From: Cordylochernes scorpioides
Lineage: Eukaryota; Arthropoda; Arachnida; Pseudoscorpiones; Chernetidae
NCBI GenBank assembly: GCA_030710605.1
Contig: CP092865.1
Span: 135,983,500-136,047,499, forward strand
Reading direction: 5' to 3'
Length of the DNA: 64,000 nucleotides
Part shown: one piece after another, positions 1 through 8,827 of the stretch
How the letters are laid out: the number at the start of each line of letters is the position of its first letter
Position numbering within the stretch: the stretch's first letter is position 1
Position numbers and translations under genes: made by a program
Notes under the pieces: generated by a model
Databases searched by the model: none
What the model saw: the letters and a program-made list of their open reading frames with translations, nothing else
What the model was told of the DNA's origin: nothing

Positions 1-1
1 G

Positions 2-786
2 TTTACTTCTCAACTTTTCAAAGATTTACCAACGCTGTGTGGTATCAAACTTCGCCATTCCACGGCGTACCACCCTCAGTGTAACGGGAAGATTGAAAGG
101 CTTCATAGAACCATTAAAACTGCCATTCGGGCCCACAATAATATTAAGTGGACAGAAACGCTGCCAACAGTTCTCCTAGGCTTGCGTGCTGTGTGTGTGT
201 GTGCTATCAACAAAGATAACAACCATTCTTTGTCTCAGATGGTATATGGCAAAACCATCAGACTGCCTGGCGAATTCTTTGATGATTCTAAACATCACCT
301 GCATGCGGAAAAATTTGTCCAACAGCTTCAAAAGCAAATGGAATTGCTCAAACCCTTAAATGAAAAACATCATTCGAAGACAAAATATTTGTTCATAAAG
401 ATCTGAAAACATGTTCACATGTATTTATCAGGACAGATCGAGTGAAGAAACCTCTGGAACCACCATATGAGGGACCCTTCCCAGTCCTTGAAAGAACAGA
501 CAAGTATTTCACACTCAAAGTAAAAGAAAAAAATGTGACCACATCGATTGACCGATTGCGACCTGCTTACTTGCTGGCAGATTCGGACAATATAACTGCA
601 GAACACCCTACTGCAACAAGACCCATCGTGTCGGGAGCGCTGCCTTCTACATCGTCCCAACAGAATCCTGACCCACCAGATGTGGAGAAGTACACAGAAT
701 TCCAAGGAACAGGATCAGCACCAGACCTGCCTAGGACAAGATCGGGGAGAATAATCAAGAAACCCGTGAGATTTAAGGAGCAATAG
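2..786 (+). pseudogene. Gypsy-type integrase, 3' part, frameshifted
   Basis: This is the end of a retroviral-type integrase from a Ty3/Gypsy retrotransposon cut by the window edge. The frame is open from base 2 and shows the catalytic-glutamate context HSTAYHPQCNGKIERLHRT near bases 56-112. The C-terminal part carries PYEGPFPVL, the GPF/GPY-type motif, near base 460, followed by a Ser/Pro-rich tail and an Arg/Lys-rich end before TAG at 784. The protein switches frame once around 383-393 (frame 2 to frame 1), which puts TGA at 404, so this copy is broken. Short uncharged leader sequence then leads into an LTR at 890. Family assignment to Gypsy is firm; the clade is not. Confidence 0.85.
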
Positions 787-889
787 ACTATATTTCTCCT
801 TATTTTATTTTCTTGCCTATATGATGTATATATATTGTACTTAACCACTTTGCGCACAAATCGTGACTTCGCCACTGGAGGGGGAGTAC

Positions 890-1135
890 TGTGGGGGCCT
901 GCTGGATGCAGCACCCCGCCGCCGCCAAGAAAAATAAACAGGCGGCCGCCATAAATTACCAGGACGACCGCGGCGCCAGGAGGGCACAGCGGAGGAATCC
1001 AGAGAGGACCAGATGTACATTCCGGGGTGTTGTCCTTTTTGTCTTCCCATATGTAGTTAACAAGAAACTTCAATAAAACACTAACTTGGAGAGACTTTCT
1101 GAGCCATCGCTGGACCAGTATATCGACACACCACA
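890..1135 (+). mobile_element. 3' LTR of the 5'-truncated Gypsy element
   Basis: The purine-rich tract ACTGGAGGGGGAGTAC directly precedes TGTGG at 890, and the segment ends in CCACA at 1131-1135, so the ends are the inverted TGTGG/CCACA typical of LTRs. A poly(A) signal AATAAA lies at 1072-1077. The segment is GC-rich compared with its surroundings. The 5' partner lies outside the window, so LTR identity and target duplication cannot be tested. Confidence 0.7.
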
Positions 1136-1373
1136 ATACTACCCCTAGAGATTTTCAAAATAAACGACAAAGGGGGAGAGGGGAAGGGGCGGTCAAAAAT
1201 GTTTTTAAAATAAATAATATACATAGAGAGAAAAATAATATTGATTAAAATATTTTTAAAACTAATCTATAAATAAAGTTACTTTTAGAATTGTATAATT
1301 TTTTATAATACTACTTTAATATTTTATAATATTATTTTACCATGAAATATTCGATATCTTGAAGAGTCTAATA
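1136..1373. other. AT-rich spacer, nothing recognised
   Basis: Low-complexity AT-rich sequence between the Gypsy LTR and the hAT element. I see no open frame, RNA gene or repeat end in it. Confidence 0.5.
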
Positions 1374-3783
1374 CAAGCATGTCAAACTCGCGGCCCACAA
1401 CGAATAAATTTGCGGCCCACCAGACAATATATTTTAATTTAAAAATTTTCATGAATTTGAAAAAAAATTAATAAAAATTTGTATCCTAATTTTTAAAAAT
1501 TGTAATTATACATAATTTATATATTAATAATCGTAAGTTTTGATAATATTATACCTACATACATAAGTATGTACATCGCCATAAGTATTGTGTGCCTTAA
1601 AGTTTAAAGAAAATATTCTTTCGGAGTACTAGAAAAAAAAAATTGTTTTTAAGTTACATTCAATAATTTGTGCAGTTATTCTGTGTCTGGTAAGTTAAAA
1701 AATATTAATTTAAAAAAAATTAAAATATTAATTAAAACGTTTTATTATTTTGTGTTAGCGATTACTATTTTTTTTTCAGACCTTTGTATTCAATATGTCT
1801 TCATCAATACCAAGTGGCAGTAAAACTAAACGAAAAATTGTTGACGAACATAGGAATTTTCAAGAAAAGTTGGAATTAGAGTATTTTTGCTCTGAAGTAA
1901 AAGATAAAATCATCTGCTTGATATGTAATAATGCTATTAGTGTACCAAAATTATATAACATTAAACGTCATTATGAACAACATAAATCAAAATATGATAC
2001 CTACGAAGGTTTAATGAGACAAGAAACGTTAAAAGAGTTCAAGTTGGGAATGAAAAAACAACAGTTTATGTTTACTAAAGTATCACAAGAGAGTGAAGCG
2101 GCGGTGCATGCAAGCTACGTTTTATCGGAGATGATAACTAAACACTCAAAACCTTTTACTGAAGGTGATTTCATCAAGGAATGTTTAATTAAAGCTGCAG
2201 AAATTGTTTGTCCTGGAAGTGTGAAGACGTTTCAAGCAATATCTTGGTCTCGAAATACCGTTGTGGAAAGAGTTACTGATATGGCCAGAAATTTAAATGA
2301 TCAGATAAAAGAAAAATCATCTTGTTTCGAAGCATTTTCCATTGCCTGTGATGAGAATACGGACATTGGGGGCGTAGCTCAGTTAGCTGTTTTTTTTTTC
2401 GAGCTTGCGACACGGATTTCAACATTTTTGAGGAATTATTGGAACTAGTACCGATGCATGGCACTACTACAGGAGAAGATATATTTAATTACGTTTATGA
2501 TCTTCTGCACAAATACAATTTACCTCAATCAAAATTGACTTCTGTAGCAACAGATGGAGCTCCTTCAATGACTGGAAAAAACAACGGTTTCGTAGCATTA
2601 TTGCGAAAAAAACTAAGTGAAATTTCTGATGGTTCCAATATTCATCATACGCATTGTATTATACATCAGGAAGTATTATGTACGAAGGTAATAAAAATGG
2701 AAAATGTGTTGACACCTATCAAAAAATTCATCAATTTCATAAGATCTCGAGGTTTAAATCAGCGACAGTTCTCTCTGCTCTTAACTGAATTAGAAAGCGA
2801 ATATTCAGGTTTATCATACTATACCGAGGTACGTTGGCTATCATGCTCCAAGGTTCTCAAACAATTTTGGGACTTAAAAGAAGAAATATGTCAGTTTTTA
2901 ATATCCAAGAATCAAGACATCACTTTGTTTTCTGATCAAGTATGGTTGCAAGATTTTTCCTTCATGGTTGACATAACAAAACACTTGTCGGATTTTAATT
3001 TGAAACTGCAAGGAAAGGATCAGATCATTACCAACATGTGTGACCAAGTTAATGCATTCAAATGTAAGCTAGTTCTTTGGGAAAAGCAGTTGAAAAACGA
3101 ATATTTAATGCACTTTCCGACATGCAACATGTACCAATCAAGTTTAGGTGAAACTGCATTGTATCAAAAATATGCGGAAAAAATTTTAAGGTCTTAGAAA
3201 TGAATTTGAAACAAGGTTTTCTGATTTCAAATCTTTGGAAGGCAAGTTTACTTTGTTTTCTTCGATTTTCTCGATAAAAATAGAATCAGTACCTAATCAT
3301 ATGCAAATGGAGGTAATAGATATCCAGTGCGATTCAGATTTAAAGGCAAAATTCATTGAAGTTGGCGTTTCTGAATTTTACAAATATTTGCCAGCCAGAT
3401 TTGAAAACACTCGAAAATTACCATATGAAATTATGTCCATGTTTGGAAGTACTTATCGGTGCGAGCAGTTATTTTCACTTATGAAAGGAAATAAGTCTCC
3501 AATCTTTTCGAGAATTACTGACGTTCACCTTGGATCAGTTTTAAAATTAATCACTGTGAACAAGATTTCCCCCGAAGTAGGAAAGATGGTAGCAGAAAAG
3601 AGATGCCAAATATCAGGGAGAAAATATTAACTTTACTTTCTTTTTTCTTATTAATATTTTTTAAAATAAACCTACATAAATGTTACTATAAAAATTTAAT
3701 TACTTGTTTTCTTTTTTTGCGGCCCACATAATCTTATTACTTTTTTATTTGGCCCGTGTTAAGATTTGAGTTTGACATGCATG
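1374..3783 (+). mobile_element. hAT-superfamily DNA transposon, inactive
   Basis: Inverted ends CATGTCAAACTC (1378-1389) and GAGTTTGACATG (3768-3779) bound the unit, extending imperfectly to 1374 and 3783. Both ends carry the subterminal GCGGCCCAC motif that is common in hAT elements of the Charlie/GTF2IRD2 kind. The interior encodes a hAT transposase relic. A clear 8-bp target duplication was not found; the flanks gtctaata and ctttagac are partly inverted rather than direct repeats. The right end sits inside the integrase frame of the minus-strand Gypsy element. Confidence 0.8.
1795..3630 (+). pseudogene. hAT transposase (BED finger, GTF2IRD2/SCAND3-like), broken
   Basis: The transposase would bind element ends and cut them in the nucleus. 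Three frame pieces are collinear: 1795-2400, about 2401-3197 and about 3198-3630. The N-terminus has a BED-type zinc finger (CLICNN...HYEQHKSKY). The middle has the RNase-H-like core with ACDENTD and VATDGAPSMTG, and the C-terminus has YKYLPARFENTRKLPYE and the dimerisation region of hAT transposases. A frameshift lies in the T-run at 2390-2399, and another break plus a stop near 3195. The start was chosen as the first ATG after the TIR region, MSSSIPSGSKTKRK. Coding loss makes activity unlikely. Confidence 0.85.
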
Positions 3784-4752
3784 CTTTAGACAATCTTCTC
3801 AAAACTTGGAATGGTCCTTCGTATTTGGGAGCTGTTTTAATTAGCCTCGGATCATTGTAGGGAATTCTTTTAAGAACGAGATCTCCAACTTTAAATTCAA
3901 TGTCGGGATGCCTTGAATCATGTCTTCTTTTAGAAATATCACGATGATGTTGAGTTCTTTTTATAGCCAGTTTTCTAGCATCTTCTACCGAGGTTGAGGG
4001 GTTATCAGCAAATTGTGGCTGCACATTGTAACCAAAAAGTAGAAAAGATGGCGGAAAACCTGTTACGTCATGAGGGGTGTTGTTGTAGTCAGTAATGACC
4101 TTGAGCAAAAGTGTGCTCCATTTCACCTTGGTTTATCAAGCAAGGCCGCTCTTAACTTGGTCATGATTGTTCTGTTAACCTTTTCGCACATTCCATTACT
4201 CTGGGGGTGGTATGGTGTGGTGAAAGTTTGTTTGATGTTATGAACTTTCAAACACCTTTTGAATTCCTTGGAATTAAAGTTTTTTCCGTTGTCAGTGATA
4301 ATATGTTTTATGGGTAGCGAGACTTGAAGGATTCTGTTGAAACATTGTAGCGTTGCTTGAGCTGTGTTTTTGATAGTGGGAAATGCCCAAACATATCTTG
4401 TAAGATTATCAATGAACACTTGGATGTACTTGTGCTTTGTCTTTTCAACTGATGTTCCCATAACTATTGTATCTGCACTTATTACTTGAGCTGGTTGTAA
4501 TTCTGTGTCTGGAATTATTAGTTGTCCTAGATTTGGTTGGTTAGATGATTTGGTCAGTTGACATGTCTTGCATGATCTCACATAAGATTTAATTTCCTGT
4601 ACCATGTCTGACCACCAAAATAAAGGAACTATTAATTTGACTGTCTTGTTCATGGATGGGTGACTCATGTTATCATGATATTCCTTCAGAATATGTTCTT
4701 TAAAAGAAGCAGGCACCACAGCCCTGAGTAGTCCTCTCTTCTTGACCATCAC
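3784..4752 (-). pseudogene. Gypsy integrase, frameshifted and 3'-truncated
   Basis: The piece 4752-4123 has the H2C2 zinc finger (HDNMSHPS...CKTCQ) and the DDE core, with aspartates in VISADT and IITDNGKN and the glutamate in GMCEKVNRT. A frame change at about 4125 leads into 4126-3784, which holds the linker SKRRHDSRHPDIEF and the C-terminal KYEGPFQVLRRLSK motif. The frame then runs into the hAT terminal repeat at 3783. The enzyme would insert retroelement cDNA into the genome; this copy cannot be made as one protein. Confidence 0.85.
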
Positions 4753-4804
4753 TGTGTTTTGATGATCTTGAGGGTCTTCAAGGAAGCTGAGATCTGCCTG
4801 TCTT

Positions 4805-5123
4805 TTATGTTGTTGTAGCTCGAAAATGGAAATACTTAGTACTGGGGCTCTTGATAATGCATCTACATGAGTCAGTTTGTTTCCAGATCTGTGTAATTGT
4901 AAAGGTTTTAGTTGATAAATTGACTAGCCACCTGAAAAATTTAGATTTTGGATTTTTGACATTGAGTAGCCACTGTAAGGCTGAGTGATCCGTAATAACT
5001 TGGAAGGGCTTGTTTTCCAGATACACTTCAAAATAATCTATTGCTTGGATGACAGCATAGCATTCCAGTTCATAAGCTGAGTAGTTCTGTTGGTGTTTAA
5101 GAAGCTTTTTGGAATAGTATGAT
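4805..5123 (-). pseudogene. Gypsy RNase H, partial
   Basis: On the minus strand this encodes ISYYSKKLLKHQQNYSAYE, then DYFEVYLENKPFQVITDHSA and LQWLLNVKNPKSKFFRW. These are the Gypsy RNase H signatures (glutamate in YxAYExE, aspartate in TDH). The upstream half of the domain (LYTDASAIGIAGILSQ) lies on the other side of the Penelope-like insertion at 5966 and above. The frame shifts shortly after FTITQIW. It would degrade the RNA strand during reverse transcription. Confidence 0.8.
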
Positions 5124-5181
5124 ATTACATGTTCTAGAAAGAAGGAATCATATATCGCCGCAACTCTTTTTTATTAACGCG

Positions 5182-5222
5182 ATAAAAGAAGCTTTCGGGC
5201 AAGCCCTTCTTCAGCTAATTAT
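5182..5222 (-). ncRNA. Hammerhead-ribozyme-like motif of the Penelope-like element
   Basis: Minus strand: core CTGAAGA (5214-5208), stem II GGGC/GCCC with a 2-nt loop, GAAA (5196-5193), then palindromic AGCT as a minimal stem III and U as position 17. Stem I pairs AG with CT and ATAA with TTAT around a small UU/U internal loop. Type I hammerheads with a very short stem III are known from Penelope-like elements. One extra A lies between the core and stem II. Cleavage is predicted after AAAGCTT. Confidence 0.65.
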
Positions 5223-5463
5223 AGTGTACAAACAAGGAGAGATTATATATATCGTTTTTAATATAAATAAAATAAAAGAAAAGAAAATTACCACGCCCCT
5301 ATCGCCCTCGTTTCAATAGCACCGCGTGGCCACGTCAAGTCTGATCCTAACTTCAAATATAATATAGTACAAAGATATCTTAAAAGAAATTTACGTAATT
5401 GAATAAATATAAAGAATCAACTATAAACAGTTCAAAGGATTTAGTGGAGACTTTTGAAGATTT

Positions 5464-5856
5464 TTAGGATAGAAGGGGAACGTACTGTGATGGCAACTGT
5501 ATACTTTTGTTTAATGGTTTAGGGTGCTTCATGGTTTCTATTGCTTCAAGAATGAGTCTTTGGGTTTTAGTTTTGGCATTTGTATGGAGGATTCTGGTAT
5601 TATTGAAGTCTGGAGTGTGTCCGGTTTCCCTGACGTGGTCAACTATTAAGGAGTTTGGGTTTAGTTTAGAGATGTTTATTTGGTGTTCTTTGATTCTGAT
5701 TGAAAGGTCTCTTGATGTCTCGCCGATGTAGACACTATTGCAGTTGAGGCAGGGAATTTGGTAAGCTAAATATTTTTTCTGTTTCTGGTCGGTGCTTTTG
5801 GTGATTGGGTTTCTTAGAATCGAGGCCATGGAAGGTGAACCTCTGAAGATGTTTTT
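5464..5856 (-). pseudogene. Penelope-like C-terminal GIY-YIG endonuclease, 5'-truncated
   Basis: The frame encodes the end of a Penelope-like polyprotein. It has the cysteine pair in YQIPCLNCNSVYIGE, where the VYIG core corresponds to the YIG half of GIY-YIG. It continues with TSRDLSIRIKEHQ and the VDHVRETGH histidine region, and ends LPSQYVPLLS. The reverse transcriptase is absent, so the insertion is 5'-truncated. The frame continues upstream of the ATG at 5829 (NIFRGSPS). The nuclease nicks target DNA for priming. Roughly 130 codons remain and they are uninterrupted. Confidence 0.8.
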
Positions 5857-5965
5857 TTTATAAAGCTTCTTTTATCGCGTTAATAAAAAAGAGTTGCGGC
5901 GATATATGATTCCTTCTTTCTAATTTGTCGAAATCCGCAAACCGTTTACCATGATTACATGTTCT

Positions 5966-6993
5966 GTTGAATCAATTTCTTGACTTAGTATTCCTGCTAT
6001 TCCAATTGCTGATGCGTCTGTATATAGTTTGCAAGGTACTTCTGGGTTGTAAGTGGTAAGAATTGGTTCTGATGTTAAAGCTGCTTTTAATTCTATAAAG
6101 GATTTATCAACTTGAGGTGTCCACGAGAATAATTTATTTTTCTGTGTCAGGTTTGTGAGAGGGGTGGCAATCTCTGCAAATCTTGGAATGAATTTCCGGT
6201 AGAAATTTGCTAAGCCAATGAATCTTCTGATTCCTTTAACTGTTGTTGGTTGCGGAAAGTCTTGAACAGCTTTGATTTTATCAGGATCAGGTTTTACTTT
6301 ATTGTGACCAATGATATGGCCTAAGTATTTGACCTCTGACTGTGCAAATGAGCATTTGTTGAACTTAAGCTTGATGTTGTATTCAAGCAATTTTTCAAAT
6401 ACCTGCTTTATCAGGTTCATATGCTGGGAAAAGGATGAGGAATAAATGATGATATCATCTTGGAAAACACATACTCCTTTCCATAAAAGAGTTCCTATCA
6501 CTTGCTGGATGATTTTCTGGAATGTTGATGCTGCATTTTGGAGCCCAAAGGGCATAACCAAAAATTCATAATGTCCATCATTGGTGACAAAGGCTGTTTT
6601 GGGAACTGACTCAGGGTGCATTTGAACATGCCATTATCCTCAATCCACATCTAGTGTTGTGAAATACTTTGCTCCATGAAGTCTATCAAAAATATCTTGC
6701 AAAAGTGGTAAGGGTTGTTTATCATCAATTGTAATTTTATTGAGTTCCATGTAGTCTACACAAAGTCTATTGGTCCCATCTTTTTTTTTTGCACTAAAAC
6801 CACTGGAAAATACCATGGGGAGGATGATTCTTTAATTAATCCTTTCTTAATCATTTCTTTGACTTGTTCGGAAATTTTCTCATATTCAGAGATGGGTTTT
6901 CTATATGGTCTTAACAATGGGGTCAATACAATGGGACTATATGTGCAAGGCTTAAATCTGGCATTGAGTTTATCTTTTACAGTTTCCCATTTT
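5966..6993 (-). pseudogene. Gypsy reverse transcriptase, interrupted
   Basis: On the minus strand the order is KEMIKKGLIKESSSPW, then RLCVDYMELNKITIDD, HYEFLVMPFGLQNAASTFQ and FQDDIIIYSSSFSQHM (catalytic DD with FQ replacing the usual Y/F-x). YLGHIIGHNKVKPDPDKI and the start of RNase H (LYTDASAIGIAG) follow. Two stops fall in the LDVDSGYWHV-type motif, where S and Y are replaced by stops near 6640, so the enzyme is dead. A T-run near 6781-6790 adds length variation. Confidence 0.85.
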
Positions 6994-7280
6994 TTATATG
7001 TGCATTTGTAAGAATTTCATCAGCAAAAAATTCTAAGGCTTAATCTGCTAAATAGTAGATAAGATTGTGTATTTTTTCTTCATCGTTTGCTTTTAAATTT
7101 TCTACTTCATATAACTTAATCCAACTTTCAATTTTTATATTATTCTTACTGCCAGAATATTTTTCAAATCTATGTATATTTGTCATTATAACAATAAAGA
7201 TGTTTCTAAATGTGTTATATTTAAATTTGAAATATATAATCTTTTGATTAAAAATTTACCTATTTAATTTTCTTTCGTAT

Positions 7281-7296
7281 CCTTTCGACTGCGCCA
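7281..7296 (-). other. Primer-binding-site-like sequence of the minus-strand Gypsy element
   Basis: On the minus strand TGGCGCAGTCGAAAGG follows TACT after a possible LTR end (plus-strand TGTAGCGG at 7301). TGGCGC starts are typical of Gypsy primer sites complementary to a tRNA 3' end. The full LTR upstream could not be delimited because a second copy is missing. Confidence 0.45.
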
Positions 7297-7654
7297 AGTA
7301 TGTAGCGGATGTATATAAGTTTTTCTTTTATAGCTATTTTTAATGTAAAGGAAATAAAAAATCAAGAATGTATGTCTCGTTAGTTTTTTATTTTTAACCA
7401 ACGTCTCCTTTTTACAAAGTTTACCTGTAAACAATGCTAAGTGATGATGATTATTGGAATAAAGTTCTATGAAAAATTAAATATGAGAATAATAATTTTG
7501 AGATGTTGACAGCATATATATATATTTTTTTCCTTATCAAGTTAACGCACGCTTTTACTGCAAGTGCACTTGAAAGTTGGCATTTTAAAATTAAAATAAA
7601 CTCATTGAGAGGAATATTTGTAGTTTTTAACAAAAAAAAAACTGTTGTATAATT

Positions 7655-7691
7655 ATTAATTAATTGATTGTTTCCACAGAGTATGTGTAAG
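7655..7691 (+). repeat. Left half of a dispersed repeat split by the Copia element
   Basis: The motif attaattaattg...ccacagagt.tgtgtaag also occurs at about 15865 and, on the minus strand, at about 55040. Here it stops at the Copia 5' end and resumes after it at 12124. Confidence 0.6.
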
Positions 7692-7889
7692 CGTTGAAGA
7701 TATTAATCTGTGATTTTAAATGTTTCTTTTTGACCAGTACTTTTGTTTTGTTTTTGCTTTTCCTAAAATGTTTCTTTCTTCTTCTTAATTATTATTTGTT
7801 CTATATGTAAAGCTTTGTTTTTTGATACTTGAATAAACAAATTCAAGTTTATTATATTTTTTGTGTGCTTTTAAATTTAAAACACAACA
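7692..7889 (+). repeat. Copia 5' LTR
   Basis: 198 bp. Starts CGTTGAAG where the 3' copy has TGTTGAAG, and ends CACAACA. An AATAAA-like poly(A) signal lies near 7831. It matches the 3' LTR except for the first base and one extra T in a T-rich stretch. Confidence 0.95.
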
Positions 7890-7908
7890 GGTTATGGGCC
7901 CAACCACG
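7890..7908 (+). other. Copia primer-binding site
   Basis: GGTTATGGGCCCAACCACG begins right after the 5' LTR end CAACA. This matches the initiator-Met tRNA-derived primer sites typical of Copia elements. It sets the 5' LTR boundary independently of the LTR alignment. Confidence 0.85.
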
Positions 7909-7966
7909 CATTCACTGCGAAATATAACAAAAACGAAGCAACGGTAAGCTTAAAAAGAATTCTATT

Positions 7967-8827
7967 TTGTTTATCACGTTAAAATTTATATTAGTAATGG
8001 CTGGAATGGATAATATTAAAATGGGTATGAATATTCCCAAATTGGAAGGATTAATAAACTGGCCAGAATATAAGAAAAATATAAAATTGCTTTTAACAAT
8101 AAACAAAGTAATAGGCGTTGTTGATGGAACATATAGAAAGCCAATAAAACAAGAAACAAATAAAGAAAAAGAGGCATATGTAAAATGGGAAAGTGAAGAT
8201 GCAATATCCCAATTGTTATTTACAACAAGTGTGATGCCTGATGTGAGTCAACTAATCATTCCCTGCTCAAGTGCTAAAGATATGTGGGACAAATTGTTAA
8301 GTGTCTATGAGCAAAGCTCTGGTCAAAGATTAGACATGCTCTATAATCAATTCTTTAATTTTAAGAAGGATCCTACAGATGATATTTCAAAGCACATTTC
8401 AAAACTAGAAGGTTTATGGAATGATATGCAAAATGAACTTACTAAACAAGAAAATTTGAAATTGCCAGAATCCATGCTGATGTGCAGAATCATAAACACC
8501 TTGCCTGATGAATATTTTGATTTTAAAAGTGTTTGGGAATCAGTGTCTAAAGAAGAACGTTCTGTAGACAATCTCACACAAAGGCTTCGGTTACTCGAAA
8601 TAAGAATTCAACAGCGAGATGAATGCAGCGCATCAAGTTCGACAGCACTAATGGCAAATGCATATGAAAATAAGCAAAATATGAAAGGAAAAGTTATCAA
8701 AAGTAATGAAAATTTTCAGAAAACAAGAAAAACAAGAGAATGTTACTTTTGTCATAGAAAAGGACACTTGGCCAAAGATTGTAGGTATGCAAAACAGAAG
8801 AAACTAAAGGAAAAAATAAAAGGATGA
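7967..8827 (+). CDS. gag: Copia gag (capsid and nucleocapsid)
   Basis: 286 codons, starting MFITLKFILVMAGMDNIK; the likely true start is the internal MAGMDNIK at about 7997. The middle has the UBN2/gag-like fold region (WESEDAISQLLFTTSVMP, WDKLLSVYEQSSGQ). The C-terminus has one CCHC zinc knuckle, CYFCHRKGHLAKDC, followed by a lysine-rich tail. It would package element RNA in virus-like particles in the cytoplasm. TGA at 8825 ends it; pol resumes in the +1 frame after a run of six A at 8811-8816, so the separation is probably an indel in that run. Confidence 0.85.
   Translation: MFITLKFILVMAGMDNIKMGMNIPKLEGLINWPEYKKNIKLLLTINKVIGVVDGTYRKPIKQETNKEKEAYVKWESEDAISQLLFTTSVMPDVSQLIIPCSSAKDMWDKLLSVYEQSSGQRLDMLYNQFFNFKKDPTDDISKHISKLEGLWNDMQNELTKQENLKLPESMLMCRIINTLPDEYFDFKSVWESVSKEERSVDNLTQRLRLLEIRIQQRDECSASSSTALMANAYENKQNMKGKVIKSNENFQKTRKTRECYFCHRKGHLAKDCRYAKQKKLKEKIKG

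Larger units (their letters stand above)
5136..5953 (-). mobile_element. 5'-truncated Penelope-like element inside Gypsy pol
   Basis: The direct repeat attacatgttct occurs at 5124-5135 and 5954-5965 as a perfect 12-bp target duplication. It joins the two halves of the Gypsy RNase H frame (EHVI continuing to SYYSKK). Inside are a GIY-YIG endonuclease tail and long-terminal sequences in inverted orientation. The minus-strand copy spans about 5222-5137, and an inverted partial copy lies at 5862-5922. Partial inverted terminal copies and variable target duplications are typical of Penelope-like elements. About 30 bp (5923-5953) of unmatched sequence lie between the inverted copy and the duplication. 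Confidence 0.85.
3784..7305 (-). mobile_element. Decayed Gypsy retrotransposon, minus strand, split by a Penelope-like element
   Basis: Read on the minus strand the order is primer site (7296-7281), reverse transcriptase (6993-5966), RNase H (5123-4805), and integrase (4752-3784). This is the Ty3/Gypsy pol order. A Penelope-like element interrupts it between RT and RNase H. The 3' end of the element is lost at the hAT right end. The matching plus-strand sequence left of the hAT does not continue the integrase frame, so the junction is rearranged rather than a simple insertion. Frameshifts and stops occur in all domains. Confidence 0.8.

Noticed and set aside
567-1136. Long minus-strand open frame over the Gypsy end and LTR
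   Set aside because: It is antisense to a clear integrase frame and has no domain; a shadow frame.
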